The notes beneath the pieces were generated by a model, which did not search any database, was not told the DNA's origin, and was given only the letters and a program-made list of their open reading frames with translations. The position numbers and the translations under genes are program-made. From Flexithrix dorotheae DSM 6795 (lineage in GTDB: Bacteria > Bacteroidota > Bacteroidia > Cytophagales > Flammeovirgaceae), in contig NZ_KB903454.1 in NCBI RefSeq assembly GCF_000379765.1, positions 124,001-188,000 of the forward strand: a stretch of DNA of 64,000 bases, in the 5' to 3' direction. The number at the start of each line of letters is the position of its first letter. The first letter of the stretch is position 1. Below are positions 54,896 through 64,000 of the stretch, piece after piece.

Positions 54896-55030
54896 AAAAT
54901 AACTAATTGGAATTTTTGGGTTATAAAAAATAGGGAATGACTTGTGAATTTGGTAGCTCATACTTAAGAAATGGATTTCTTCGCCCAAAAACAAACTCCA
55001 TATTGTTTTCACTTTACTATTTAAACATGG

Positions 55031-56149
55031 TTACAATCTAAAGCCTAGGCCAAATTCCAGCATATCTGCTTTACTTGTATAAGCTTTAAGAGTGGTGTTA
55101 AGAAAGGCATTTTTACATAAGTAGTAGCGAAACCCAACTCTTTGGTAATAGGGCAAATCGAACTTAACCGGAAGATAGAAATAGATACCGATTTGAGTTA
55201 CAAAGGCAAGCTTTCCAAACAATAACTCATGTCCAAAAGTTATTCCTGCCTGTCGGCCATCCAGATTATTTTCTTCAGGGGAGGTCATCCTGTTTAAATA
55301 TTCCTGCCGCATGCTTTCTGTATGATATTTAAACCCATCAATCCCTAAAACCAAATTACTTAGTGGACCGACCATTTTGCTGGCATAAACAGAAATTATG
55401 TAAGCATTATGGTGCCCATTTTCCAGGGGCCTGACATGTCTCCAGGCAGTAGCCCCCATTACATTGAAATAGAGTTTATTTTCATAAGTTTTGTCAGGTG
55501 GTCCTAGATAAAAATTTTCCTTTGGAATTGGTTGAGGAGTATACCTTGCCCCTAAACCAACAATCAAATAATTGATCCCATTATTGGGTGCCCTTAATCT
55601 GCCATTAGAATAATGCCTGAAACCGGCATTGGCATTTATAGAAAAATGGTCAGAAATCTTAAAATCATATTGAAAATCAAGGGTAACTGCGATACTCACC
55701 TTACTACTGATGGCAGAATTCTCTTCATTGGTAATTAATTCATGGGTTTTGGTGGAATACACAGCACCAAATCCGGATTTTATTCTGAATCTCCTTTTCC
55801 CTTTTTTGGATAAGGTAAAATCCATATAGGGAATCAGGCTATAAGCTTTTCCCAATTCATCTGGCATATTATAATTAAAATACATTACCGCACAGCCTAC
55901 CTTTGGATAATTATAAAACCTTTCCCAATTATTCCGCCCATCTGTAAATTTCTGGATGTTTGCTTCTACTCCAAATGCTCCGGGAAAATAAATTTTTTCC
56001 TGATCAAGTCGGTGTTTAAATAAAGCCCCATAATACCCATTTAAACCATACTCAAGGTAGGTTTTGGATTTCTTTAGGTCCTGTGCACATGTATATTGGG
56101 AGAAAATGAGGATAAAAACCTGAAAAAAAGTATATTTAAAAAAATTCAT
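55031..56149 (-). CDS. PagL-like acyloxyacyl hydrolase (lipid A deacylase family)
   Basis: A 372-residue exported beta-barrel (signal FFQVFILIFSQYTCAQ). The key motif FRHYSNGRLRAPNNGINYLIVGLG contains the His-x-Ser-Asn pattern of PagL catalytic residues. Alternating hydrophobic strands fill the rest and the C-terminus is aromatic-poor (GLGFRL). PagL removes a 3-O-acyl chain from lipid A in the outer membrane. This protein is about twice the length of PagL, as is common for Bacteroidota members, so the exact substrate is uncertain. Confidence 0.78.
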   Translation of the reverse strand: MNFFKYTFFQVFILIFSQYTCAQDLKKSKTYLEYGLNGYYGALFKHRLDQEKIYFPGAFGVEANIQKFTDGRNNWERFYNYPKVGCAVMYFNYNMPDELGKAYSLIPYMDFTLSKKGKRRFRIKSGFGAVYSTKTHELITNEENSAISSKVSIAVTLDFQYDFKISDHFSINANAGFRHYSNGRLRAPNNGINYLIVGLGARYTPQPIPKENFYLGPPDKTYENKLYFNVMGATAWRHVRPLENGHHNAYIISVYASKMVGPLSNLVLGIDGFKYHTESMRQEYLNRMTSPEENNLDGRQAGITFGHELLFGKLAFVTQIGIYFYLPVKFDLPYYQRVGFRYYLCKNAFLNTTLKAYTSKADMLEFGLGFRL

Positions 56150-56228
56150 TTGGTTCTATTGCCGAATGGTAAAAAACAAATGCCGATCTTTAATTCAAAT
56201 AGAAAAAATCACTTAAATATTGTAAATA

Positions 56229-57032
56229 ATGGCAAAAAAGGAGAATAACCTTTCAAAAAATGAAATAAATAAAACATATAAGAAGGTACTTCCCAAACTT
56301 CAAATTGAATTGGTGAAACTCCAGCGATGGATTGTTCAAAAACAATTGAAAGTAGTGGTGATATTTGAGGGAAGAGACGCTGCAGGAAAAGGAAGTACTA
56401 TTAAACGAATTACGGACCTGCTTAACCCAAGAGTTTGCCGGGTAGTGGCTTTGGGCAAACCTACTGATAAGGAAAAAACACAATGGTATTTCCAAAGATA
56501 TGTGGAACATCTTCCCGCTGCAGGGGAAATGGTTTTGTTTGACAGGAGCTGGTATAATCGAGCCGGAGTGGAAAGGGTAATGGGATTTTGTACTGAAGAA
56601 GAACACGAAGAATTTCTTCGGTCTTGTCCTGAATTTGAAAGGATGATCACTAGATCTGGCATTATTCTGATAAAGTACTGGTTTTCAGTAAGTCCGGAAG
56701 AACAGGAAAGACGCTTTGTGGAGCGTTTAAACAACCCTACAAAGAGATGGAAACTAAGCGATATGGATTTAATTTCCCGAACGAAATGGGGGGAATATTC
56801 CAAGGCAAAGGATGAGATGTTTTCCTTTACCGATACAAAGCAAAACCCCTGGTATGTAGTGCAGTCTGATAGTAAAAAAAGAGCACGACTTAATTGTATT
56901 ACCCATTTACTTTCCATGATTCATTATGAAGTCATTCCAAGAAAGAAAGTAGTGTTGAGTAAAAGAAATGATGAAGAGAACTATATTCGTCCCCCAATGT
57001 CAGACCAGACTTTTGTACCTGAAGTATATTAA
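56229..57032 (+). CDS. ppk2: Polyphosphate kinase 2
   Basis: A 267-residue PPK2-family P-loop kinase that uses polyphosphate to phosphorylate a nucleotide. Walker A is GRDAAGKGST (48-57), the second motif is FDRSWYNRAG (104-113), and the lid has VEHLPAAGEMVLF and RVMGFCTEEEHEEF. Length and motifs fit the single-domain class I enzymes (GDP/ADP to triphosphate). The next gene is convergent, 24 nt away. Confidence 0.95.
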   Translation: MAKKENNLSKNEINKTYKKVLPKLQIELVKLQRWIVQKQLKVVVIFEGRDAAGKGSTIKRITDLLNPRVCRVVALGKPTDKEKTQWYFQRYVEHLPAAGEMVLFDRSWYNRAGVERVMGFCTEEEHEEFLRSCPEFERMITRSGIILIKYWFSVSPEEQERRFVERLNNPTKRWKLSDMDLISRTKWGEYSKAKDEMFSFTDTKQNPWYVVQSDSKKRARLNCITHLLSMIHYEVIPRKKVVLSKRNDEENYIRPPMSDQTFVPEVY

Positions 57033-57056
57033 ATCTAAATCAGGGGCATGAAAAAT

Positions 57057-58190
57057 CTACTCAAATGAAAAAATATTGGCTGTTTTTACCATTTGGGCAA
57101 ACTTCACATTGTAGGACTCGTTTGTAAAAATAATTTCTTTTCCATTTGTGCCTTCAATGGAAAAAGATAAAATGGAACTTTCCTGAAATAATTCCTCTTC
57201 ATCGGAATATTTGGGATCAAAAATCAGGATCAGATTTTTATGGGAATGATCGTAGCTCCATGAACCTTTTCGTTTATCATAAAATGAATTTCGCAAATAG
57301 GCCACCTCATTACAATTGGTATTTTTGAAATCAAACCTTTTCTCTTCCCCTTCCTCCAACATAGTAAAATCACCATTAGGGGCAAAATCCAATTTCAGAT
57401 AATCTGTCTTGAATTCTTCCTGGACATCGATTTCCTGAAGTTTTCCTTCCTGGCATGGAATTACCAGTTTATAATGATGGTTCCATGCTTCACCAGCCCT
57501 TTTTTCAATTTTCTCTTCTCCATAAAAACTTAAGGAATATTTCCAATCCCAGCTTTTTTGCAATAAAAAGGCACTTTCGGTTAATCCACCCAATTGTACC
57601 ACTTTAACCATTCTGGTGGTGGTATTACTCACAAATCCCTTTGAATCATACACAGCAATAGATATTGAAAAAGATCCCGGTTTAATTTGAGCAGGAATGT
57701 AAAAGGTAATAATATAATCATCTTCAGTATTTGTCTGGAACTGATTAAGTATGCCCAAATTTCCACTTCCTTTTTGCTTTTTAAAATCCTTGGCTAACTC
57801 CACTGGAATATCCAGGTAATTTGAAGCATCTCCTACTTTTAAATAATATCCGGCAATTTCATGACCTTCATATTCAAAATCCAATTGCATACCCGTTATT
57901 TTCCCATTCATGGTATGTAGGGTATCGCTATCAGCCCAATCCACTAATTTTGGAGCAGAAGAAATATTTGACTTTCCAGGCAAATCTCCGCTAATTAACT
58001 GGATAGATGAATTAGTTTCTATCATTTTCTTTGACATAGCCCGTGTAAGCTCCTCACTTTCCTTTGTTTCAATAGTGGGTTCTGGTTGAATATCAGGGTT
58101 GATGGTATCTTCCAGTTGGCACCCGGAAAAAAGAAAAAATATCCCGGAAATCAGGCTAAAAAAAATAGTTTTCATTCGTTGGATGGTCAT
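57057..58190 (-). CDS. Hypothetical lipoprotein
   Basis: A 377-residue lipoprotein: the hydrophobic MKTIFFSLISGIFFLFSGC gives a lipobox Cys. An in-frame Met five codons in (58175) may be the true start. An acidic linker (EPTIETKESEEL) leads to two beta-rich parts, one with GYYLKVGDASNYLDIPVEL and one around WDWKYSLSFYGEEKIEKRAGEAW. No family recognised; surface or periplasmic location is likely. Confidence 0.7.
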   Translation of the reverse strand: MTIQRMKTIFFSLISGIFFLFSGCQLEDTINPDIQPEPTIETKESEELTRAMSKKMIETNSSIQLISGDLPGKSNISSAPKLVDWADSDTLHTMNGKITGMQLDFEYEGHEIAGYYLKVGDASNYLDIPVELAKDFKKQKGSGNLGILNQFQTNTEDDYIITFYIPAQIKPGSFSISIAVYDSKGFVSNTTTRMVKVVQLGGLTESAFLLQKSWDWKYSLSFYGEEKIEKRAGEAWNHHYKLVIPCQEGKLQEIDVQEEFKTDYLKLDFAPNGDFTMLEEGEEKRFDFKNTNCNEVAYLRNSFYDKRKGSWSYDHSHKNLILIFDPKYSDEEELFQESSILSFSIEGTNGKEIIFTNESYNVKFAQMVKTANIFSFE

Positions 58191-58370
58191 TTTAAAAAAT
58201 CCTTACCTAAAAAATGTAAACTAATGCTTAAAATTGTTGAAATAATTAATTGTTTAATTTGTTAGTCAAAGGACAGATCATGTAAGAATTATCTGACATT
58301 TAAATCACCATATTATTTTTTATTCTATTTTTTTGCGCTTTCAATAATCCAGATACCTAATATAAAATCA

Positions 58371-59081
58371 ATGAAATTGAATCCCTTTCAAAGGAATTTT
58401 TTCTACAATTCATATTTCAGCAAACTATTTCTAAAAGGTCTTTTTTTGGTATTTTTTCTACCAATGACATCCTGTCTGGAAATAATTGAAGAAATAACTT
58501 TTTATGAAAACGGTTCGGGGAAATTTTCACTTACGGTCAACTTAAGTCAAAGCCAAACCAAGCTAAAAACCCTAATGACGCTTGATAGCATCAATGGTTT
58601 TAAGGTGCCCAGTCAAAAATTTATCACGGAAGAAACTCAAAAAATCACAAATTGGCTGGAAAGTGACCAAGGCATATCTAATGTAACTCCACACCTCGAT
58701 TTCGAAAAATTTATTTTTTCCATGTCCTGTGATTTCGATAAAATCGAAAATTTTGACAAAGGAGTTTTAAAAATAGTCCAACGATATGATAAACAATCCC
58801 GGATTTTTCAATTAAATAACTTTATGTTCTCAGGAAATAAATTTAAAAGAAATATCCCTTACAATATTTCCAACGACTATCAAAAAATCAAACAACAACA
58901 AAAGGAAATATTAGAAGAAGGAGAATTTATTGCCATTTACAGATTTCCTCAGGCGGTACAAAAAGTAACCAATCCCGATTGTAAAGTTTCCAAAAACGGA
59001 AGTGCCACAATGCTTAGATATAAATTAATGGAAATTGCCACTGGTAATAAAAGTATTGAAAACACCATTATGCTGGAATAG
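58371..59081 (+). CDS. Hypothetical lipoprotein upstream of DUF4836-like genes
   Basis: A 236-residue protein with a late signal (LFLKGLFLVFFLPMTSC, lipobox Cys35) after a charged 20-residue lead. The mature part has FYENGSGKFSLTVNLSQ and a Cys pair (SMSCDF and NPDCKVS). No family assigned with certainty. It precedes the two DUF4836-like genes by 64 nt on the same strand and is probably part of their transcription unit. Confidence 0.7.
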   Translation: MKLNPFQRNFFYNSYFSKLFLKGLFLVFFLPMTSCLEIIEEITFYENGSGKFSLTVNLSQSQTKLKTLMTLDSINGFKVPSQKFITEETQKITNWLESDQGISNVTPHLDFEKFIFSMSCDFDKIENFDKGVLKIVQRYDKQSRIFQLNNFMFSGNKFKRNIPYNISNDYQKIKQQQKEILEEGEFIAIYRFPQAVQKVTNPDCKVSKNGSATMLRYKLMEIATGNKSIENTIMLE

Positions 59082-59145
59082 TAAATTGCTATGGTGAATT
59101 TTATATAACCCTACTATTTTAATTTAATAACATCAAAAGAGAATA

Positions 59146-60960
59146 ATGATTAAGATAAAATCTACTCAAAAATTCAATCTAAAAAACCTCCTGATACTCA
59201 GTCTGATTTTAGGTTTCAATTCAGTATCATTTAGCCAAAAACTTGAGGAATATATACCTTCAGAGGCTATGGTGGTATTGTCACTTAATTCCCAATCCAT
59301 TTCAGAAAAGGCAGATATCCCCCACTTATTGGAATTAGATATTTTCAGTTTTCTCGATGCACAAATAAAGAGATCACAACCTGAAAATCAGGAACTTATC
59401 ATCAATTTATATAAAAATCCGAATGAATCCGGGATTACATTCCAGCCGTCCTCTTTTGGTTACCTACAATTTTTGGACAGTATGATTTCTACGGCATACC
59501 TGATCAAAATTAAAGATGGTAATAAGTTTCAAAAATTTGCACAGGAAGTCATTTTGCCTCAAACCGGACAAAGAGAAATAGAAACAAAAGGGAATTATTC
59601 TATAATTACGAACGGACCATTCGGCATAGGATGGAACAGTGATCATGCTATTATTATGGTGGTAGAAGAAAGTAATTCAAAACCGAATTACCTCTATTAT
59701 GAAGAGAGTGATGAAGCCTATGAAGCAAGAATAGAACAGCAGGAAATTATGAAAGCCAGGTTGCTCAGATCCGAAATAGAATCACATTTCTCCGGAAACA
59801 AAAAAAAGAATATTACCCAGAATGCAAATTTTTCACTTCATCAACAAAATAACTCTGATATCGGGTTATGGGTTAATTTTGAGGGATTTTCTCGTCAGCT
59901 TTCTTCAGCTTTTAATTCACTGGAAGGCTCTCCTATGGCCATGGATCCGGAAGCATTGAAAGATTGGGCTAATGGATGGTTAGAGAATAATTATTACCAT
60001 ATTAATATGTATTTTGAAAACGGACAAATCAGATTGGCCCAAAAACAATTTTTAAGTGATAAACTGTTCAACATCACAAAGGATATTTATAAAGAAGGTG
60101 TGAATCCTAAATTTGTAAAATACATAAACGGGAAAAATTTATTAGGATTCATGGCTCTTTCCATAGACCAAAAAGCGCTTTTTAATGCTATCATTGAAAT
60201 GTATATGCCAATAATTGAAGCAGCTCCTCAGTATGGAAAGTATGCCACCACAGGGAAAGATTTACTGGGAATTATTCTTGATGAAGATGCCATAACCGAA
60301 ATTTTTAAAGGAGATATCCTTTTTGCAGTAACTGACCTGAAGGAAGTAGAAATTACATACACAGATTATGAATATGATGACAACTTCAATTTAAATGAAA
60401 CGCAAAAAACAAAAAAAGAAACCCAGCCAATTTTTACCGCTCTGGCCACTATTGGCAACAAAGAAAACTTTAATAAAATCATTAAAGGATTAGAAAATTT
60501 TGAGATCGCCAGATATAATTCCAAAGGAAAATATTATGACTTAATCATTCCCAAAGCACCCATAAATCCTTACCTGGCAATCATTGATGATATGGTCCTG
60601 GTGACCAACGATGCCTCCCTGGTTTCCAAAAGATTGAAAAAAGGCATCAAGAAAAAAGATTTAATGGACAAATCTTTACAGCCCCTGATTACTGAAAACA
60701 GTATTTCAATGTTTATGAATTTGGGTAATATAATTGAGGTAGTGAAGGAGGAAGGTAAAGACAACATGAAGCCAAAAGATTTGGAAACGATGGATCAATT
60801 AAGCACTACTTTGGATAACTGGGAATTTAAAGGAGTGAAAGTTGGAGATAAATCTTTTGAGTCGGAATTTATTAGTAATTTTAAGGACAAAAATAAAAAT
60901 AGTTTTACCGCATTTCTCGAAATGCTTAATAGTGTTTATCTTTCCGCTAGTGGAAATTAA
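59146..60960 (+). CDS. DUF4836-like exported protein
   Basis: A 604-residue protein with a signal peptide (LLILSLILGFNSVSFSQ). The opening EEYIPSEAMVVLSLNSQSISEKADI and the later KDLLGIILDEDAITEIFKGDILFAVTDLKEV resemble DUF4836-type proteins of Bacteroidota, with a long repeated alpha/beta layout. Function unknown. It is 6 nt before a paralogue with matching motifs, so the pair came from tandem duplication. Confidence 0.75.
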   Translation: MIKIKSTQKFNLKNLLILSLILGFNSVSFSQKLEEYIPSEAMVVLSLNSQSISEKADIPHLLELDIFSFLDAQIKRSQPENQELIINLYKNPNESGITFQPSSFGYLQFLDSMISTAYLIKIKDGNKFQKFAQEVILPQTGQREIETKGNYSIITNGPFGIGWNSDHAIIMVVEESNSKPNYLYYEESDEAYEARIEQQEIMKARLLRSEIESHFSGNKKKNITQNANFSLHQQNNSDIGLWVNFEGFSRQLSSAFNSLEGSPMAMDPEALKDWANGWLENNYYHINMYFENGQIRLAQKQFLSDKLFNITKDIYKEGVNPKFVKYINGKNLLGFMALSIDQKALFNAIIEMYMPIIEAAPQYGKYATTGKDLLGIILDEDAITEIFKGDILFAVTDLKEVEITYTDYEYDDNFNLNETQKTKKETQPIFTALATIGNKENFNKIIKGLENFEIARYNSKGKYYDLIIPKAPINPYLAIIDDMVLVTNDASLVSKRLKKGIKKKDLMDKSLQPLITENSISMFMNLGNIIEVVKEEGKDNMKPKDLETMDQLSTTLDNWEFKGVKVGDKSFESEFISNFKDKNKNSFTAFLEMLNSVYLSASGN

Positions 60961-60966
60961 TTTTTA

Positions 60967-62643
60967 ATGGCAGATACTTCATTTCGGAATTTTATAAAAT
61001 TAGCAGGAATAATATTGTTCCTCCAGGCAATATTTTCCTGCCAATCTAAAAATACAGTTGACGCCTACATCCCTTCCGATGCAGGTGCAGTTCTGATAAT
61101 CAACAATAAGAATATCGCCACAAAGCTCCTTTTTGAAAACATAAATGATCTGGATTTCAAAAGTATACTGGAATCCTTTTTTGGTACCCAGATTGATTCG
61201 GCCAATCAATATCCTCTGGGGAATGCCATTTTGGAAAACCCAACAGATTTGGGGATAGATTTAATGCACAATGTTTATCTATACATTGGGAATGATAATT
61301 CACCAAAAGAATGGGTAGGAGGAATTTATTGGAAAATGTCTAATGCAAAACATTTTGAATCTTTTTTGGAAAACAAAATCCCTCCTTCTATTGACTTAAA
61401 AATAACCAATGAAGATGATTTTAAAATTGGAGAACTAGGGGAAAGAAAAATGAGGTTTGCATGGAATGAAGATATTTTGGTAACTTTTTTCCCACTTCAT
61501 AAAAAAACCCAGTCAAAATACATCGAAGAAAAAATCACATCAATTTTTTCCTTATCGGAAGATAAATCCATTTTAGCGGATACAAATTATGCAAACCTTA
61601 CTGTAAATGAAAAAGATTTGACCCTGCATATCAAACCTGAAAACATAACCAGATTTACCCAAGAAGTTTTTCCAACGGAATTTCTAAGTGACGATATCGA
61701 ATATGCCAATTTTACTGTTGGTTTTGAAAAAGGTACCATTGAGTGTGACATTACTCAGGTATTGGAAAAAAACAGTGTGGGATATTATGAAAACTTACTA
61801 AATGGGAATTCTCATATTGATTTATGCCAATCTATTGATGGAGATAAATTAATAGGTTTTATAAATTTTAAATACAATAAAGGGGTTGTACCGGAATTTG
61901 TGAAAGCATACAACCTGAAGTTGGCAGTAAAGGCACTATCCATAATTACCGGGATTCCGGAAAAAGACCTTTATACACTTTCAGATGGGGATTTGTTTAT
62001 CAGCTATTCTGAAAACACAATCGTTGAGAAGGAAGTAATCTCGTATGAATTTGATGATAATTTCGAGAAAACAGAAGTTACTAAAATCGAAAAGACTTCA
62101 CAACCCAACTTTGTAATTGGTATTTCAACGGGGCCTAAAATGTCTCATATCCTTGCCCGTCTTGAAAAAGACGGCTTGTTATTAAAAGATAGAGATGTGT
62201 ACAACTTAAAAGAAATCCTGGGATACAATACTTATATCACCCATAAAGGCAGTAAATTACTCATTACAACTGATACTGTGGTGGTAAAGAATTTTAATGA
62301 TGATAACCTCACGCCTAAGCTCAATAACTTTCAAAAGCTGGCCTCCAAATTTCCTATTTCTGCCTATTTAGATTTTGATAAATTTAATGAAGAGTTTCCT
62401 GATATTAGCTATTCAAAATTGAGAAGGAAGGATATTACCTCTTTGTCGGAGGTTTTAAAAAGCACTTCATTTTATACTTATCCAATTTCCGGAACTGAAA
62501 TTAATTCCGGAATTCAAATTGATTTTGACAATGAAAATGAAAATGGTTTTATCGGTCTGGTTAAATTTATTAATATCATTTTAAAAAGAGAGGAGAAAAA
62601 CCGACAAAAACTCACCTCAGCCAACACTAAAACCTATTACTAG
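60967..62643 (+). CDS. DUF4836-like lipoprotein, paralogue of the upstream gene
   Basis: A 558-residue lipoprotein (IILFLQAIFSC lipobox). DAYIPSDAGAVLIINNKNIATKLLF parallels the start of the previous protein, and FDDNFEKTEVTKIEKTSQPNFVIGIS parallels its YDDNFNLNETQKTKKETQPIFTAL. The two are diverged tandem paralogues, one soluble-secreted and one lipid-anchored. The last 27 nt overlap the 3' end of the convergent phosphatase gene. Confidence 0.75.
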   Translation: MADTSFRNFIKLAGIILFLQAIFSCQSKNTVDAYIPSDAGAVLIINNKNIATKLLFENINDLDFKSILESFFGTQIDSANQYPLGNAILENPTDLGIDLMHNVYLYIGNDNSPKEWVGGIYWKMSNAKHFESFLENKIPPSIDLKITNEDDFKIGELGERKMRFAWNEDILVTFFPLHKKTQSKYIEEKITSIFSLSEDKSILADTNYANLTVNEKDLTLHIKPENITRFTQEVFPTEFLSDDIEYANFTVGFEKGTIECDITQVLEKNSVGYYENLLNGNSHIDLCQSIDGDKLIGFINFKYNKGVVPEFVKAYNLKLAVKALSIITGIPEKDLYTLSDGDLFISYSENTIVEKEVISYEFDDNFEKTEVTKIEKTSQPNFVIGISTGPKMSHILARLEKDGLLLKDRDVYNLKEILGYNTYITHKGSKLLITTDTVVVKNFNDDNLTPKLNNFQKLASKFPISAYLDFDKFNEEFPDISYSKLRRKDITSLSEVLKSTSFYTYPISGTEINSGIQIDFDNENENGFIGLVKFINIILKREEKNRQKLTSANTKTYY

Positions 62644-64000
62644 TACATCATCAATCTGAACTTGTTGTTCCTCTTTTGCTTCAGCCATCCAATCAGCCAA
62701 AGTCTTTTCCAGTAAATCTTTTTGTTGGGTTATTGGCATATATTTGTTCTCCAATAATAAGTTCATCATACGTTTTTTTGTAAACTTTTTACCCCTTGGT
62801 CCCGGCCCTCCAAACTGATCCTGATAACCATCAGAAAATATGTAAAACCTTGCCGGGGTATCTAATTCAATTACGTGTTTAGTAAACTTTTCTGTACCAG
62901 ACCGTAAATTCCCCCCAATCGAAAGCTTCTCCCCTTTTATTTCGTGTATTTCACCATCCTTAATATAAATAAGAGGGTTCCTTGCACCGGCAAATTCCAC
63001 TTTGGGTAAACCTCCAAATAACTCAAGACGCTGAGGGTGATTATCGATTACACACAGAGCAATGTCCAAAGTATCGTCATTATGAGTAATATCTTTTTTA
63101 AGCGTGATTTTGAATTTCTCATGTAATTCATTTAAAATAATATCTGCCTCAGTTATACCCCTGATGTAAACCGTCTCATAAAGTAATCGCTCTCCAATCA
63201 ACGACATAAATGCTCCTGGCACACCATGTCCCATACAATCAACCGCAGCTATAATGGTTTTATAATCTTTCTGAAAAAACCAGTAAAAATCTCCACTTAC
63301 CACATCTTTTGGTTTAAAAAGAATAAAAGAATCCGGAAAAGCCTTCTCCACAAATCCTAATTGAGGTAAAAGAGCGCTCTGAATTCGCTGAGCATAGTTA
63401 ATACTCGCATTTATTTGTTTGTTTTTATATTGGATTTCGTCATAGGCTGAAGTAAGTTCAGAATTTGCAAACTCAAACTCGGACTTACTGGCCTGCTCAC
63501 TTTTTAAAGAACTTTCCAACTGTTCCTTAAGGGAAACTAATTCCTTGTTTTTATCCAAAAGAAGTTGACTAGCTTCCACGGTTTGTTCCTCTGTAACAAT
63601 TAACTCAGAAGTTAATTTTTCAAATTCTTCATTTTGTTTATCAATCAGATTTACATGTTTTGAAATATCTGATACTACCGGCTTGAAAATAAAAAGTCCC
63701 AAAACCAATAGGACCAGAATATTTGCACTAAAAATACCAATCTGGAATTTTTTCACTGTTTCTTTATGCAATTCCGAACCAGTCTTTAGAAGTCCTGAGA
63801 TTTCTTCCATATATCCCTGGAAGTCATTTTTGTGCGCTGCAATTGTGTTTATTTTCAATTCAAATGATTCCTTGTCTATTTCTCTCTGATCAAAGTAAAA
63901 TTTTGAGATTTCATCATTCGAAATTTTTATGGAATTATAATGTGGAGCCATTTTTTGAAATGTTCCTCTTATTTCTGCTATATGAGCATCCGGAAAAATT
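62617..64000 (-). CDS. SpoIIE-type PP2C phosphatase with PilJ-like sensor (5' partial)
   Basis: The frame is open to base 64000 (IFPDAHIAEIRGTFQK precedes the Met at 63951), so the N-terminus is outside the window. The visible part has the end of a helical extracytoplasmic sensor resembling the type IV pili methyl-accepting N-domain, then one membrane helix (IGIFSANILVLLVLGLFIF), a coiled coil, and a SpoIIE phosphatase domain. Phosphatase motifs are SGDFYWFF, AVDCMGHGVPGAFMSLIG, FAGARNPLIYI and YIFSDGYQDQFGG. It likely dephosphorylates an anti-sigma-factor antagonist or similar partner. The target is unknown. Confidence 0.88.
   Translation of the reverse strand, partial: IFPDAHIAEIRGTFQKMAPHYNSIKISNDEISKFYFDQREIDKESFELKINTIAAHKNDFQGYMEEISGLLKTGSELHKETVKKFQIGIFSANILVLLVLGLFIFKPVVSDISKHVNLIDKQNEEFEKLTSELIVTEEQTVEASQLLLDKNKELVSLKEQLESSLKSEQASKSEFEFANSELTSAYDEIQYKNKQINASINYAQRIQSALLPQLGFVEKAFPDSFILFKPKDVVSGDFYWFFQKDYKTIIAAVDCMGHGVPGAFMSLIGERLLYETVYIRGITEADIILNELHEKFKITLKKDITHNDDTLDIALCVIDNHPQRLELFGGLPKVEFAGARNPLIYIKDGEIHEIKGEKLSIGGNLRSGTEKFTKHVIELDTPARFYIFSDGYQDQFGGPGPRGKKFTKKRMMNLLLENKYMPITQQKDLLEKTLADWMAEAKEEQQVQIDDVLVIGFSVG

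Noticed and set aside
56336-56917. 193-codon minus-strand frame
   Set aside because: It lies wholly within ppk2 on the opposite strand; the ppk2 motifs are intact and this translation matches no family.

Overview
The window reads as a chromosomal segment of a Bacteroidota bacterium, most likely order Cytophagales. The reasons are family content and promoter style. Families include OmpA/PD40 outer-membrane proteins, a DUF4249 lipoprotein, the XrtN exosortase with its VIT-domain partner, a serC-serA-DUF1015 cluster, DUF4836-like proteins and NamZ (DUF1343). Several genes carry TTG/N19-21/TAnnTTTG promoters, the Bacteroidota type. The DNA is AT-rich and densely coded. I saw no tRNA, rRNA, CRISPR array, transposase or prophage gene. 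Both edges cut genes: an NrtR-like regulator at base 1 and a SpoIIE-type phosphatase at base 64000.

Layout. 1-5.5 kb: Nudix-like regulator, ABM monooxygenase and iron-type alcohol dehydrogenase (the last two overlap), an atypical SDR, a lipoprotein, a THUMP-like methyltransferase and a small unknown. 5.7-9 kb: GT4 glycosyltransferase and six-domain ribosomal protein S1 with a structured leader. 9-15.3 kb: two OmpA/PD40 proteins around a DUF4249 lipoprotein and ElbB. 16-20.5 kb: Lon protease, then SCO and HemL on the minus strand. 20.7-23 kb: a TetR-like protein paired with an ABC1/UbiB kinase. 22.9-28.1 kb: xseB/xseA with the muramidase NamZ, then a divergent lipoprotein, GNAT and AmpG-like permease, which together suggest peptidoglycan recycling. 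28-34.6 kb: STAS-like protein, acyl-CoA carboxylase beta subunit, serC, serA, DUF1015. 34.7-39.2 kb: unknown secreted protein, a SpeD-SpeE fusion, YciI, an acyltransferase and a GNAT. 39.3-43.8 kb: exosortase XrtN and its VIT substrate, then a prodomain-like lipoprotein. 43.9-48 kb: metallophosphatase, a histidine-kinase-like protein with a degraded ATP site, and an esterase. 48.3-50.5 kb: mannosyl-3-phosphoglycerate synthase and phosphatase, which make the compatible solute mannosylglycerate and fit a saline habitat. 50.5-57 kb: small membrane protein, thioesterase, SGNH hydrolase, membrane protein, Pgi, PagL-like deacylase, PPK2. 57-64 kb: two lipoproteins, two tandem DUF4836-like proteins, and the phosphatase.

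Most of the window is ordinary housekeeping and envelope biology. The less ordinary points are the SpeD-SpeE fusion with an altered synthase motif, the dedicated XrtN sorting pair, the TetR-like/ABC1 pair that recalls COQ9-COQ8, the intrinsic terminator inside the mannosylglycerate operon ahead of a TTG-started phosphatase, the rpsA leader hairpin that covers a Shine-Dalgarno sequence, the histidine-kinase-like protein without a recognisable G1 box, and short structured repeats in intergenic DNA. Identifications rest on reading motifs by eye; no database search was run.
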